64,000 nucleotides of DNA from Gammaproteobacteria bacterium (GTDB lineage: Bacteria; Pseudomonadota; Gammaproteobacteria; Ga0077536). Made by a program: the position numbers and the translations under genes. The notes under the pieces are model-generated. The model was not told where the DNA came from. It ran no database searches and was given only the letters and a program-made list of their open reading frames with translations. Position 1 is the stretch's first letter. The number at the start of each line of letters is the position of its first letter. The stretch spans positions 64,501 through 128,500 of the forward strand of contig JACPPA010000028.1 in the NCBI GenBank assembly GCA_016191285.1, read 5' to 3'. Of the stretch, positions 53,423 to 63,175 are shown piece by piece.

Positions 53423-56326
53423 ATGAATCATTCTTCCTTCACGCAGCAAGGCTCGCGGCGCATTGAATCGCTGAATCTTGAATTTCAATCGTATCGCCAT
53501 TCGCGTACGGGCGCGCGCCATTTGCATCTGGCCTGCGACGACGACAATAACGCGTTCATGGTGGCGTTTCCGACCATTCCCGAAGATTCGACGGGGGTGG
53601 CGCATATTCTCGAACACACCACCCTGTGTGGCAGTGAACGCTACCCAGTTCGCGATCCGTTTTTCATGATGCTCCGGCGCTCGTTGAACACCTTCATGAA
53701 CGCGTTTACCAGTAGCGACAGTACGGCCTATCCCTTCGCCACGCGCAATCGCAAGGATTTTGATAATTTGTTGGCGGTGTATCTCGACGCGGTATTTTTT
53801 CCGAAATTGGATCCGCTCGATTTTGCGCAAGAGGGTTATCGCGTCGAACTGGCGGACGACAACGCCAGCGAAGGCGTGGTCTACAAGGGCGTGGTGTTCA
53901 ACGAAATGAAGGGCGCGATGAGTTCGCCGGTGTCGCAATTATGGCATCACCTACAAGCCGCACTGTTTCCGAATGCCGCCTACCGCTTTAATAGCGGCGG
54001 CGATCCGGCGACGATCCCGCAGTTGACCCATCAACGATTAAAAGCGTTTCATGCCCGGCATTATCATCCGAGCCAAGCGGTCTTTCTGACCTACGGCAAT
54101 TATTCGCCGCAGGATCATCAAGCGCAGTTTGAAGCGCTAGCGCTGGCGCGTTTCGAAGCTTCGACGCAAATTATCGTCAGCGGTTTACAGCCACGCGTTA
54201 ATACGCCGCGAGCCGCGACGGTGACGTATGCGGTGGAGCAGGCCGCCGACGCCATCGACGCCACGCACATCGTCTGGGGCTGGCTGCTCGATGAAACGGG
54301 GCAGCCGCGGACGATGCTGGAGGCGCAGCTCTTAACCGGTGTGCTGCTCGAACATAGTGCGTCGCCACTGCGGCATTATCTTGAGACCACCCAGTATGCG
54401 AAAGCGCCGTCCGAACTATGCGGAGTCGATGACTCGGCGCGGCAGCTCGCGTTTTATTGCGGGGTGGAAGGCTCCGACCCGCGGCACGCTATCCCGCTCG
54501 AGGAGGAAATCCTCGCGCTGCTCGCGCAAATTGGACGCGATGGAGTGCCACCGGCGGTATTGCACGCCGCGCTCGATAAAATCGAGATGGCACAACGCGA
54601 CATCAGTGGCGATCACTATCCGTATGGCTTGCAGTTGATGAGTCGGGCGCTGCCAGGTGCGATGTATCGCAGCGATCCGGTGGCGCTGCTCGATATCGAT
54701 AGCTTGCTCGCCGAACTGCGTCAGGAAATTCTCGATCCCGCCTATTTCAAGCGCCTGGTCGCGGAAATGCTGGTCGATAATCAACATCGGGTTAGGGTCG
54801 TCATGACGCCCGATTCGAGCAAACGCAAACAAGACCAAGACGACGAACGCGCGCGGCTGAAGGCGCTGTTTAATTCATTATCGGATGCGGATAAAGCCGA
54901 TCTCGCGCGCCAGGCCGAAGCCCTGTCGTCACGTCAAGCGCGGCGCGATGATCCCGATATCTTGCCGAAAATTACGTTGGCCGATGTGCCCGCTTCCGCG
55001 GCGCCGATTACCGGTCAGGTGGAAACGATCAATGGGCGCCGCGTTCACGCCTATCGGCGCGGGACGAATGGCTTGGTCCACGCGCAAATCGCCTTCGATT
55101 TGCCAGCGTTGACCGCCGAAGAGTTGGCGCTGCTGCCATTATTCTCAGCCTACCTGCTGGAGTTCGGCGCGGGTCGCGAAACCTATCTCGAAACACAGAC
55201 GCGTCGTTCGCAATTCGGTCATTTCGCGGCGAGCAGCGTGGTCCGTAGTCAGGTTTCCGATCTCGCGCAGCATCATGCGCAATTCGTGGTGTCGGCCAAA
55301 GGCCTGCGCCGTCACACGTCGGCGTTGCTGGCGACGGTCGATGAAATTATTGCCGCCGCACGCTTCGACGAAGCCGACCGCTTGATGGATTTGTTGACCC
55401 AAACGCGCGCCGATTTAGAGCTAGGCATCAGCGAGCGTGGCCATCAACTGGCCATGCATAGTGCGGCCCGTGGCTTGTCGAAGAGCGGTTGGCTATCCGA
55501 TGAATGGGATGGGCCGAGCAACATTCGGCAAGTTCAGCGGCTCGAAGCGTTGGCCGGCACTGATCCGGCCTCCTTGCAACGATTATTCGCGACCTTCGAT
55601 AAATTGCGCCAGCGCCTCGTGCCGGCGCAACGTCAGGTATTGCTGGTGGGCGAAGAGGAGTCACTGGCGCTCGCGCGTGACGCACTCCAAGTTAGCGCGC
55701 CGTCGACGCCGACAACCAACGCGCCGGGTTTGGTCATTCCCGACCCGCCGCCGGCGCGCGCGACGGCATGGCTCGCGAATGCCGATGTGAATTTTTGCGC
55801 GAAAGCGTATCCCGCGGTGCCCGAAGGCCACGCCGACGCCGCGGCGCTAGCCGTCTTGGGCCGCTATTTGAGCGATGGCTTCTTGCATCCGGCGATCCGC
55901 GAGAAGGGCGGCGCCTATGGCGGCGGTGCAAGTTTCGATAGCGACAGTGGTTGTTTCTTTTTCTATTCGTACCGCGATCCGCGATTGACGGAGACGCTGG
56001 CCGATTTCGATCGCGCGCGCGACTGGTTCGCGAGCACCAATGATGCCTTACGTCTGGAAGAGTCGATTTTGGGCGTTATTCGCGCGCTCGATAAACCGCG
56101 CTCGCCGGCCGGCGCCGCGATCGACGCGTTCTATAGCCAGCAACAAGGACGCACCCCGGAGTTTCGGGCACGGTTTCGCGGCCAGGTATTGGGGATTACT
56201 TACCAGGACCTCACGCGCGTCGTGTCGCGCTATCTAAGCGGTCATGGAGGGAGCGTTAGTGTAGTGACGCATCCGGGGGAACGCGCGACAATAGATGCAC
56301 TTGGAATGCATGCCGAAACCTTGTAG
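53423..56326 (+). CDS. M16C metallopeptidase, presequence-protease (PreP) type
   Basis: 967 residues, the usual length for PreP-like M16C enzymes. The inverted zinc motif HxxEH is at H61-E64-H65 (GVAHILEHTTLCGS), the third ligand lies in VVFNEMKGAMSSP, and the C-terminal half carries AIREKGGAYGGGASFDSDSG, the catalytic-chamber R/Y region. No signal peptide, so probably cytoplasmic and acting on short peptides. GGAA lies 6 nt before the ATG. The following small gene overlaps no further than the stop region. Confidence 0.93.
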   Translation: MNHSSFTQQGSRRIESLNLEFQSYRHSRTGARHLHLACDDDNNAFMVAFPTIPEDSTGVAHILEHTTLCGSERYPVRDPFFMMLRRSLNTFMNAFTSSDSTAYPFATRNRKDFDNLLAVYLDAVFFPKLDPLDFAQEGYRVELADDNASEGVVYKGVVFNEMKGAMSSPVSQLWHHLQAALFPNAAYRFNSGGDPATIPQLTHQRLKAFHARHYHPSQAVFLTYGNYSPQDHQAQFEALALARFEASTQIIVSGLQPRVNTPRAATVTYAVEQAADAIDATHIVWGWLLDETGQPRTMLEAQLLTGVLLEHSASPLRHYLETTQYAKAPSELCGVDDSARQLAFYCGVEGSDPRHAIPLEEEILALLAQIGRDGVPPAVLHAALDKIEMAQRDISGDHYPYGLQLMSRALPGAMYRSDPVALLDIDSLLAELRQEILDPAYFKRLVAEMLVDNQHRVRVVMTPDSSKRKQDQDDERARLKALFNSLSDADKADLARQAEALSSRQARRDDPDILPKITLADVPASAAPITGQVETINGRRVHAYRRGTNGLVHAQIAFDLPALTAEELALLPLFSAYLLEFGAGRETYLETQTRRSQFGHFAASSVVRSQVSDLAQHHAQFVVSAKGLRRHTSALLATVDEIIAAARFDEADRLMDLLTQTRADLELGISERGHQLAMHSAARGLSKSGWLSDEWDGPSNIRQVQRLEALAGTDPASLQRLFATFDKLRQRLVPAQRQVLLVGEEESLALARDALQVSAPSTPTTNAPGLVIPDPPPARATAWLANADVNFCAKAYPAVPEGHADAAALAVLGRYLSDGFLHPAIREKGGAYGGGASFDSDSGCFFFYSYRDPRLTETLADFDRARDWFASTNDALRLEESILGVIRALDKPRSPAGAAIDAFYSQQQGRTPEFRARFRGQVLGITYQDLTRVVSRYLSGHGGSVSVVTHPGERATIDALGMHAETL

Positions 56327-56351
56327 GACGAACCGACAGCGGACCCCGCGG

Positions 56352-56783
56352 ATGAAGATCGATTTTGACGAAGGCGAAGCCGGGTTTTATGAAGCGCGTG
56401 CGCTGTTTTCGCTGACCCGCGAGGCGCGTCACGTGCTGCACGCCCATCGTGATCTCGAACTCCTGCAATTTTTGCACGACGCCGCTGGCGAACACATGGC
56501 GCGCGGCGAATTCGATGGTCTGCGCGCACGCGTCGGCATCAGTGACGAGGTGTGGCCGAGCTTTTCGATTATCAAACATCTGTGGCGCCGCACTGTCGGG
56601 CCGACTGACGTCGAAACCGACCTCAGCGAGCAACGCAGCGCCGCGCTGGAGCGCGCCGAACGCGCTGAACGATCGGTATTTGAAGCGCTGGCCGAATCCG
56701 CCAAACTAGCCCGCGAGCGCGACGAAGCCCGGGCCGAAGCGCTGCGCCTACGCCAGGCGCTGGCGGCGTCGGACGTCAAATGA
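56352..56783 (+). CDS. protein of unknown function with C-terminal coiled coil
   Basis: About 143 residues from ATG 56352 (MKIDFDEGEAGFYEAR). The N-terminal part is helical (LFSLTREARHVLHAHRDLEL) and the last 45 residues form a coiled coil (LERAERAERSVFEALAESA). No membrane segment. It begins 25 nt after the protease stop on the same strand, with only a weak ribosome site. I recognise no family. Confidence 0.6.
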   Translation: MKIDFDEGEAGFYEARALFSLTREARHVLHAHRDLELLQFLHDAAGEHMARGEFDGLRARVGISDEVWPSFSIIKHLWRRTVGPTDVETDLSEQRSAALERAERAERSVFEALAESAKLARERDEARAEALRLRQALAASDVK

Positions 56784-56867
56784 TCAGACTCTTTTGAAAC
56801 TTGAGTCGGTGAGGCTACAAGATATATCGGCGATAAAAGCTCAAACGCGAGAGCGCCATCGCGTTCT

Positions 56868-56970
56868 AACCCCCTCACCCCAGCCCTCTCCCGCGAGGGA
56901 GAGGGAGCAATACGCGCGCGGTCTTTGCCCTCTCCCCTTGCGGGAGAGGGCGAGAGTGAGGGGTTGGGAG
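56868..56970. repeat. REP/BIME-like palindromic element (CCCTCACCCC type)
   Basis: Outer arms AACCCCCTCACCCC and GTGAGGGGTTGGG face each other around two inner hairpins: CCCTCTCCCGCGAGGGAGAGGG (56884-56905, read as two arms) and CCCTCTCCCCTTGCGGGAGAGGG (56928-56950). This is the common dispersed proteobacterial element type built on CCCTCACCCCAGCCCTCTCCC. It lies between the convergent gene ends at 56783 and 57018 and could stabilise or terminate transcripts. Confidence 0.85.
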
Positions 56971-57017
56971 TTCGAGGCAAAGCACCATTTGAATCTCTAA
57001 AGAGCCACCGATCGATA

Positions 57018-58505
57018 TCATTCGCGAGTGAAATAGCGCCCAATCAAATCCGCGTCATCGAAATGCCGACGCCCGACGAACGCGGTTGCCTGATGACCGC
57101 GGCTCCGCATCGCGCCGGGTGCCGGCACGCCGAGCGGCCACAGTACAAAGCGTTCGCCACGTTCGCTGCCCGCGATGACGCCGTCCGTGCCAAAGATGCT
57201 GCGGCTCCGTGTCGCGGCCTGCGGCAGGCTGCGTAACACGTCATAGTCGGCGCGTGCGAGTGGGATCAGGGCTGTGGTGTCTGCGCGACCAATGCCCCGC
57301 ACATAATGCGTCGCGCTCGCCAATTCGACGACCATTTGACCTTCGGCCTCCGGAATTTCGAATGGCACCCACGGCGGTTCGGTTCCGCCCTCGGAAGGTC
57401 TACGCAGGATCAGGCGCGATGTCGGAAACCATAGGTGATAGCAACCGCAATTGTGAATGCTGTCGTAGAGCAACGCGTGGCCCTCATCGTCCAAGGTCAC
57501 GCGCCAGGTCAGGCCGTCCAACGCGCCCGCCAACAAATCGAAAGGCCCAGCCGACGGACGTGCCGCGAACCACACCACATAATTCAATTGCAACAACACG
57601 CGCGACTCGAAGCGCGTGTAGCTCAAGTAAGTAAAAACCGTCGGTGCACTCACATCGACCGCAACGCGACCGTACCGCCATACGGGACGACCGATGCGGT
57701 CATTGTCGTTCAATGTCGCGATTCGCCACTGCGGCGCGTGACGCGCAAATAATTGGGCGAGCAGGGCTTCAGACACGATAGGGATCTCGAGCGCATCGCG
57801 GGCAAACGCCGTTGGCGTTGACATCGTCGGTGCTGCGTTGCTCGATCCGTAAGCGAGCACAGTACTGTCAGTCGTCGACAAGTGCGATGAGACCGGGAAA
57901 TCGCGCTGTAGCCGCGCGAGTCCCGACAAGGCGAAGCGTGCGGCCACGGGATAGACGCCGATCACTCGCTGCCAAGTGCGATAATCATCCGGAACCACGG
58001 CGGCGGCGCGCAGCGCGTTGAAGCGCCGCGGGTCGCCGGCGATTTCGGTTATCAACGATTGTCGACAGTCGTCCAGCGCGAGGCGCGTCGGCAGGCGTTC
58101 GCGATGCACTCCTGCGAGATTGACAAGTTCATGTTGACGCGCCTCGGCATCGAGGGCCGCCAACCGCGCGAGCCACGTCGTGCGGCCGGCAGGATCTCGT
58201 ACCGTCGTCCCCACGGCGGCGAGCAGACGATCGATACGCAAAAATGGAAATCCGGGAACGCGTGCCGCTTCCGCATCGCGTACGCCAGCCCGCTCGACCA
58301 TGGCATCCAGTTGTTCGAATGCCGCGACACACGCGGCCGCGGAGTGTTCGACTGGCGCGAGTGACGTCTGGGGTAGTTCTGCGCACCCGCTAAGTCCGAG
58401 CAGAAAGAGCGGAACAAGGCGCGCGAAATAGAGACGGGGAAAGGCAATGCGCGCTGCTCCTTCAACGGTGCCACAGCGTGTAGAATCCAGGCAAATTAGT
58501 TTCAT
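57018..58505 (-). CDS. large lipoprotein of unknown function
   Basis: 495 residues from ATG 58505. The signal peptide ends in a lipobox (LFLLGLSGCAEL), so the protein should be membrane-anchored in the periplasm. The mature part has LRIDRLLAAVGTTVRDPAGR, YLSYTRFESRVLLQLNYVVWF and a Cys-rich DSIHNCGCYHLWFPTSRL. No family recognised. The 5' end is odd: a strong AAGGAG site lies 8 nt upstream of an in-frame ATT (58448), and starting there would give a textbook signal peptide, whereas the ATG at 58505 has no ribosome site and adds 19 residues. Confidence 0.75.
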   Translation of the reverse strand: MKLICLDSTRCGTVEGAARIAFPRLYFARLVPLFLLGLSGCAELPQTSLAPVEHSAAACVAAFEQLDAMVERAGVRDAEAARVPGFPFLRIDRLLAAVGTTVRDPAGRTTWLARLAALDAEARQHELVNLAGVHRERLPTRLALDDCRQSLITEIAGDPRRFNALRAAAVVPDDYRTWQRVIGVYPVAARFALSGLARLQRDFPVSSHLSTTDSTVLAYGSSNAAPTMSTPTAFARDALEIPIVSEALLAQLFARHAPQWRIATLNDNDRIGRPVWRYGRVAVDVSAPTVFTYLSYTRFESRVLLQLNYVVWFAARPSAGPFDLLAGALDGLTWRVTLDDEGHALLYDSIHNCGCYHLWFPTSRLILRRPSEGGTEPPWVPFEIPEAEGQMVVELASATHYVRGIGRADTTALIPLARADYDVLRSLPQAATRSRSIFGTDGVIAGSERGERFVLWPLGVPAPGAMRSRGHQATAFVGRRHFDDADLIGRYFTRE

Positions 58506-58513
58506 TGCCGCTA

Positions 58514-59572
58514 ATGCCGATCATCGATTCCGAAACCTCGCAGGTAGCCGAGACCGTTTTATCCGCCTACGGAATAGAGCCCGCGAGCTTAACGCAGCAT
58601 GGCGGTGGCTTGATCAATCTCACGCTAAAAGTCGTTACGCAAAACGACGACGCGTGGATTCTACAACGCCTGCACCCGGTATTTCCGCCGGCCATTAATG
58701 CCAATATCGACGTGGTGACTCGCTATTTGGCGGAGCGCGGCGCGTGCACCCCACGCTTGCAACACACGCTAAACGACGCGTTGTGGGTCGAAGTCGACGG
58801 ACAATATTGGCGCGTGCTGACCTTTGTACCTGGGCGCAGTTTCGCCACGCCGCCGGATCTAATTCATGCCACCGCGGCTGGCAAACTCCTCGGCGCGTTT
58901 CACGCGACCCTGGCAGGGTTCAGCGCGGACTTGCCGTGCCCGAGACCAGCAGTCCACGACCCAGAGCGGCACCGAGCCGCACTCATCGCAGCGCTCGCGA
59001 CGCACCCCACGCATCGTCTGCACGGCGAAGTGCGGAAGCTCTCAGGCGTCATCGCCAACCAGCTTGCCGCCTTGCCGGCGCTGCCGGTGACGGCGCCTCG
59101 ACTCATTCACGGTGATCCCAAACTCTCCAATCTATTGTTCGATGCCAAAGCTCGGCCGCTCTGTTTAGTAGACCTCGATACGCTAACCCGCGCGCCGCTG
59201 CCCTTTGAACTCGGCGATGCGTTTCGATCCTGGTGTAATCTGAGCGCGGAGGATGCGCCGACCGCAACATTCGAATTGTCACTATTCGCGGCGGCGATTG
59301 CTGGTTACGCGGAAGCGGCTGGCGAGTTCGTAACCGCCACGGAAGCGAGCGCGATTGTACCTGCCACTGAAATCATTTATCTCGAATTGGCGACGCGCTT
59401 TGCAGCCGATGTCCTGAACGAAAGCTATTTCGGGTGGGACGCCGCACGCTTTGGTTCGCACGGCGAGCACAATCTCTGCCGGGCGCGGAATCAGCTGCTG
59501 GCGGCGCGCGCCTTGCGCGCGCAATGCCATGACGCCGCGCGAATCGTCATACGAGCGTTCCAGGCCGTGTGA
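58514..59572 (+). CDS. aminoglycoside-phosphotransferase-fold kinase (NahK-like)
   Basis: 352 residues. N-lobe GGGLINLTLKVV (nucleotide loop) and ILQRLHPVFPPAIN; C-lobe with the catalytic HGDPKLSNLLFD (Asp in HGD, Asn in LSN) and metal-binding LVDLDTL. Overall layout resembles N-acetylhexosamine 1-kinase (NahK) and other APH-family sugar kinases. The true substrate is uncertain. The start is ATG 58514, not the TTG at 58505. Divergent from the large lipoprotein gene, with start codons 9 nt apart. Confidence 0.85.
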   Translation: MPIIDSETSQVAETVLSAYGIEPASLTQHGGGLINLTLKVVTQNDDAWILQRLHPVFPPAINANIDVVTRYLAERGACTPRLQHTLNDALWVEVDGQYWRVLTFVPGRSFATPPDLIHATAAGKLLGAFHATLAGFSADLPCPRPAVHDPERHRAALIAALATHPTHRLHGEVRKLSGVIANQLAALPALPVTAPRLIHGDPKLSNLLFDAKARPLCLVDLDTLTRAPLPFELGDAFRSWCNLSAEDAPTATFELSLFAAAIAGYAEAAGEFVTATEASAIVPATEIIYLELATRFAADVLNESYFGWDAARFGSHGEHNLCRARNQLLAARALRAQCHDAARIVIRAFQAV

Positions 59573-59702
59573 AGACTACTGCGCTCGATTGCGACGTTTT
59601 CACCCGGATGGGTTTGCTTGAATTCACGATGATTTCGAATATCCGAGAGCTCGGCATGCGCCGCGACAACCCGCTTCGGGATCTACGTGGTAGTCTTTCG
59701 CG

Positions 59703-60749
59703 ATGAATCCAATTCTAAACCCCGACCACACCTCGTGGCACGAAGAGCGTCAGTCCGCCTGGCTGTACCGCATCATCGCGCGCGGCGAAGCCGATCCAAA
59801 ACTTGCGCACATGTTTAATGCGCTGGCGGACGCGGCGGACGAGCAAGCGGAAATATGGGCGACTTCGATCAAACCGACGCCGGAATTTAGTCCCGGCACG
59901 CGCGCGAAAATCGTCGCGTGGCTGATTCGTAGCTTCGGTCCGCGTGCGCTCAAACCCGTGTTGGCGGCGATGAAGGTGCGCGGACTGTCGGCGTTGCAGG
60001 CGAGCGCGGCGGTTGTCAGCCATGCGATGCCGACGCAGGTAAATGAGGTAGGCGCACGGCATCGTGGGGTCGCTGGCGGCGGTAATTTGCGCGCGGCGGT
60101 ATTCGGCGTAAATGACGGGCTCATCTCCAATACGTGCTTAATCATGGGTATCGCGGGCGCCGGTAGCGATCACGCCGCGCTCGTCGCGACCGGGACTGCC
60201 GGATTACTCGCCGGCGCGCTATCGATGGCGGCGGGTGAATATGTCTCGATGCGCGCGCAACGCGAAGTTTTCGAATCGCAGATTGCGCTCGAACGCGCCG
60301 AACTCGCGAGCTATCCCGAGGAAGAGGTCGAGGAACTCGCGCTTATCTATAACGCGCGTGGGCTTGATCTGGATGCGGCACGCGATTTCGCGCGCGAACT
60401 GATCAAGCATCCGGAACACGCCTTGGACACGCTGGCCCGCGAAGAACTCGGCCTTAATCCCGATGATCTGGGCTCGCCATGGGGCGCGGCGCTGGCGTCG
60501 TTCGGCGCGTTTGCCGTGGGCGCCTTACTGCCGTTGCTACCGTTGGCTTTATTCAAGAACGGCAATCCGCTCATGGCAACCGCCGCCGTCGCCGCCTTCG
60601 GTCTCTTTTCAATCGGTGCCGCGCTCAGTCTATTTACCGGGCGCAGTGTGTGGTGGAGTGGGGCACGCATGGTCTTGATCGGCGGCGCGGCAGGGGCGGC
60701 GACCTACCTGATTGGACGCGGTTTTGAAGTCGGACTCGCCAATCTGTGA
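59703..60749 (+). CDS. VIT1/CCC1-family metal transporter with N-terminal ferritin-like domain
   Basis: 348 residues. The N-terminal 125 residues carry the EExxxxExx-like helices typical of the ferritin-like domain fused to some VIT proteins (SWHEERQSAWLYRIIARGEAD, NALADAADEQAEIWA). The rest is the CCC1 core: AAVFGVNDGLISNTCLIMGI, LLAGALSMAAGEYVSMRAQ, a cytoplasmic metal-binding loop with many Glu (YPEEEVEELALIYNARGLDL), and three C-terminal helices. Probably moves Fe2+ or Mn2+. Standalone gene. Confidence 0.88.
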   Translation: MNPILNPDHTSWHEERQSAWLYRIIARGEADPKLAHMFNALADAADEQAEIWATSIKPTPEFSPGTRAKIVAWLIRSFGPRALKPVLAAMKVRGLSALQASAAVVSHAMPTQVNEVGARHRGVAGGGNLRAAVFGVNDGLISNTCLIMGIAGAGSDHAALVATGTAGLLAGALSMAAGEYVSMRAQREVFESQIALERAELASYPEEEVEELALIYNARGLDLDAARDFARELIKHPEHALDTLAREELGLNPDDLGSPWGAALASFGAFAVGALLPLLPLALFKNGNPLMATAAVAAFGLFSIGAALSLFTGRSVWWSGARMVLIGGAAGAATYLIGRGFEVGLANL

Positions 60750-60831
60750 CACCGTCAGTCCGCCTCCCACGACTCAATCCCGTTAGAATAAACGCATCCC
60801 AGAAACCCTGGGCAAAGCCTTGGGAGGCATC

Positions 60832-61761
60832 ATGGATACTGGCGGTCTATTCGTTTTGGGCTTTGTCGCGCTCGTCGTTGTCACGCTCTACAAGGGCGCC
60901 AAGATCGTGCCGCAAGGCTTTGAGTGGACGGTCGAGCGCTTCGGACGTTACCGCACCACCTTATCGCCTGGGCTCGGATTAATCGTTCCCTACATCGACA
61001 GCATCGGGCGCAAGGTCAACATGATGGAGCAGGTCCTCGAGGTGCCCTCGCAGGAGGTCATCACGCGGGACAATGCGGCGATCAAGGTCGACGGGGTCGT
61101 GTTCTATCAAGTACTCGATGCCGCGCGTGCCGCCTATGAAGTGAATAATCTCGAATACGCGATCTTGAACCTCACGATGACCAATATTCGCACCGTGCTG
61201 GGTTCCATGGATCTCGATGAGTCGCTCTCGAATCGCGATGTCATCAATACCAAACTGCTAACCGTGGTCGATCAAGCCACCCATCCGTGGGGTCTCAAAG
61301 TAACCCGCATCGAGATCAAGGACATCACGCCGCCGCCGGCACTGGTCGAGGCCATGGGGCGCCAGATGAAGGCGGAGCGCGAAAAACGCGCCTCGATACT
61401 CGAAGCCGAGGGCGCACGGCAGGCTTCCATCCTGAAGGCCGAAGGCGAGAAACAGGCCGCGGTGCTGGAAGCGGAAGGGCGTCGCGAAGCGGCGTTTCGC
61501 GACGCCGAGGCGCGCGAACGGCTGGCGGAAGCTGAAGCGCAAGCCACGCGCGCGGTATCGGACGCCATCAGCAGTGGCAGCGTGCAAGCCGTGAATTATT
61601 TCGTCGCGCTTAAATATGTCGAAGCCTTGCACAGCATCGGGCTCGCGCCGAATCAAAAAATCATCTTCATGCCGATGGAAACCGCCGGTCTGCTCGGAGC
61701 GCTGGGCGGCATTGGCGAGATCGCCCGCGAGGCGTTGCAAGGTCAGGTTAAAAAAGCGTGA
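60832..61761 (+). CDS. SPFH/stomatin-like protein (QmcA/HflC type)
   Basis: About 309 residues from ATG 60832 (GGGAGG 4 nt upstream); a TTG at 60820 is inside that site. One N-terminal membrane helix ([17 protein letters not shown]), then the SPFH domain ([59 protein letters not shown]) and a C-terminal coiled coil rich in Glu/Ala ([20 protein letters not shown]). Membrane-anchored scaffold that often pairs with NfeD proteins; the NfeD gene overlaps by 4 nt (GTGA). Confidence 0.93.
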   Translation: MDTGGLFVLGFVALVVVTLYKGAKIVPQGFEWTVERFGRYRTTLSPGLGLIVPYIDSIGRKVNMMEQVLEVPSQEVITRDNAAIKVDGVVFYQVLDAARAAYEVNNLEYAILNLTMTNIRTVLGSMDLDESLSNRDVINTKLLTVVDQATHPWGLKVTRIEIKDITPPPALVEAMGRQMKAEREKRASILEAEGARQASILKAEGEKQAAVLEAEGRREAAFRDAEARERLAEAEAQATRAVSDAISSGSVQAVNYFVALKYVEALHSIGLAPNQKIIFMPMETAGLLGALGGIGEIAREALQGQVKKA

Positions 61762-62246
61762 GTCCGTTTGGCATGGTGGTCTATTGGCATTGGTTCACCT
61801 TAAGCGTCGTGCTCATGATCGCCGAGAGTTTGTTCCCGGGAAGCTTTTTAATTTGGTTCGGCGTCGGCGCTCTCGCCGCGGGCCTTGCATTGCTCGCGGT
61901 ACCCGGGCTTGCGTGGCAAGCGCAGGGGGTGATCTTCGCCCTGGTGGCCGTGGCCGCGATCATCGGATGGCGACGTTATAAAGCCGCGAATCCGGAGCTC
62001 AGCAGTCATCCCAGTTTGAATCGGCGTGGCCAGGCGTATGTTGGTCGACACTTCACGTTGGACGCACCGATTGTCGACGGCGTCGGTCGCCTCCATGTCG
62101 ATGACACGCTGTGGCGCGTTGAAGGCGCCGACTTGCCGGTTGGAACGCAGGTGACGGTCATCGATGTCGTGGGCACGACCTTACGCGTCGCGGTAAATCG
62201 GGGAACGAAACGGCAAGAAATGGAGGAATCATGGAACTCGGATTAA
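61758..62246 (+). CDS. NfeD-family membrane protein
   Basis: 162 residues from GTG 61758. Four hydrophobic segments in the first 70 residues ([53 protein letters not shown]), then the C-terminal OB-fold ([36 protein letters not shown]). Short NfeD (NfeD1b-type), the usual partner of the SPFH protein encoded just upstream. Overlaps the SPFH gene by 4 nt and the SDR gene by 16 nt, so all three are co-translated. Confidence 0.92.
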   Translation: MSPFGMVVYWHWFTLSVVLMIAESLFPGSFLIWFGVGALAAGLALLAVPGLAWQAQGVIFALVAVAAIIGWRRYKAANPELSSHPSLNRRGQAYVGRHFTLDAPIVDGVGRLHVDDTLWRVEGADLPVGTQVTVIDVVGTTLRVAVNRGTKRQEMEESWNSD

Positions 62247-62992
62247 CAGGTAAAGGCGTCATCGTAACCGGCGCGAGTAAGGGCATCGGTCGCGCCATCG
62301 CGCTCGAATTCGCGCGCGAAGGCGCGCATGTCGCGATCTGCGCGCGCGGCGCCGAAGCGCTGGAAAAGACGCGCCGCGAACTCGCCGCACTGGGAGGCAA
62401 AGTGCATGCCGCGAGCTGCGATGTCGGCGATGCGCAATCACTCGGAGCGTTTCTCGATGCCGCGCATAACGCGCTCGGGCGCGTTGACGTGCTAGTTAAT
62501 AATCCGTCCGGCTTCGGCGTGACCGATAACGAAGACGGCTGGGCCGCGAGTTTGTCGGTGGACATGATGGCCGCTGTGCGCGCGACCTGGAAAGTCGTGC
62601 CGTGGCTGGAAATGCAAGGCGGCGGCGCGATCATCCATATCAGCTCGATCTCGGGACTCGAAGCGAGTTTGCCCGGTGTCGCCGCCTATGCCGCGGTGAA
62701 GGCCGGATTGATCAGTCACTCAAAGAGCATGGCGATGGAACTCGCGCCCAAGGGCATTCGCGTCAACTGCGTGGCCCCCGGCTCGATCGATTTTCCCGAC
62801 GGTTTTTGGGACAACGTGCACAAGGGCAATAAAGCTTTCTACGACGGTGTGGTCAGCACGATCCCGTTTGGCCGGATGGGCAAACCGGAAGAAATCGCGA
62901 ATGCCGTGGTGTTTCTCGCGTCCACCAAAGCGAGCTGGGTTTCCGGTGTCATGCTGCCGGTCGATGGCGTGCAGCATAAGAGCAATCTCTGA
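62231..62992 (+). CDS. short-chain dehydrogenase/reductase (SDR)
   Basis: 253 residues, classical SDR. Cofactor motif TGASKGIGRA near residue 14, LVNNPSGFG in place of the usual NNAG, catalytic Ser in IIHISSISG and the YxxxK pair in AAYAAVKAGLIS. A C-terminal stretch GFWDNVHKGNKAFYDGVVST precedes the common IPFGRMGKPEEIANAVVFLAS. Specificity unknown. The start lies inside the nfeD gene, with an AAATGGAGGAATC ribosome site just upstream, so it is translated from the same transcript. Confidence 0.9.
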   Translation: MELGLTGKGVIVTGASKGIGRAIALEFAREGAHVAICARGAEALEKTRRELAALGGKVHAASCDVGDAQSLGAFLDAAHNALGRVDVLVNNPSGFGVTDNEDGWAASLSVDMMAAVRATWKVVPWLEMQGGGAIIHISSISGLEASLPGVAAYAAVKAGLISHSKSMAMELAPKGIRVNCVAPGSIDFPDGFWDNVHKGNKAFYDGVVSTIPFGRMGKPEEIANAVVFLASTKASWVSGVMLPVDGVQHKSNL

Positions 62993-63175
62993 ACCGTAGC
63001 GGCGGCGGGCTTATTGCCAACCCACGGGATCGAATCCGCGATCCCGTAAGCAGCGCTCGACATAGGCTCGATAAGCGGGAGTGGGCGCCGACGCTGGGAA
63101 ATGTGCGACCAACCAACGCGCGCCCGCGTGGCCGAACGATTCCGTATACTGTCACGTCAGTGATTTAGGATCGTC

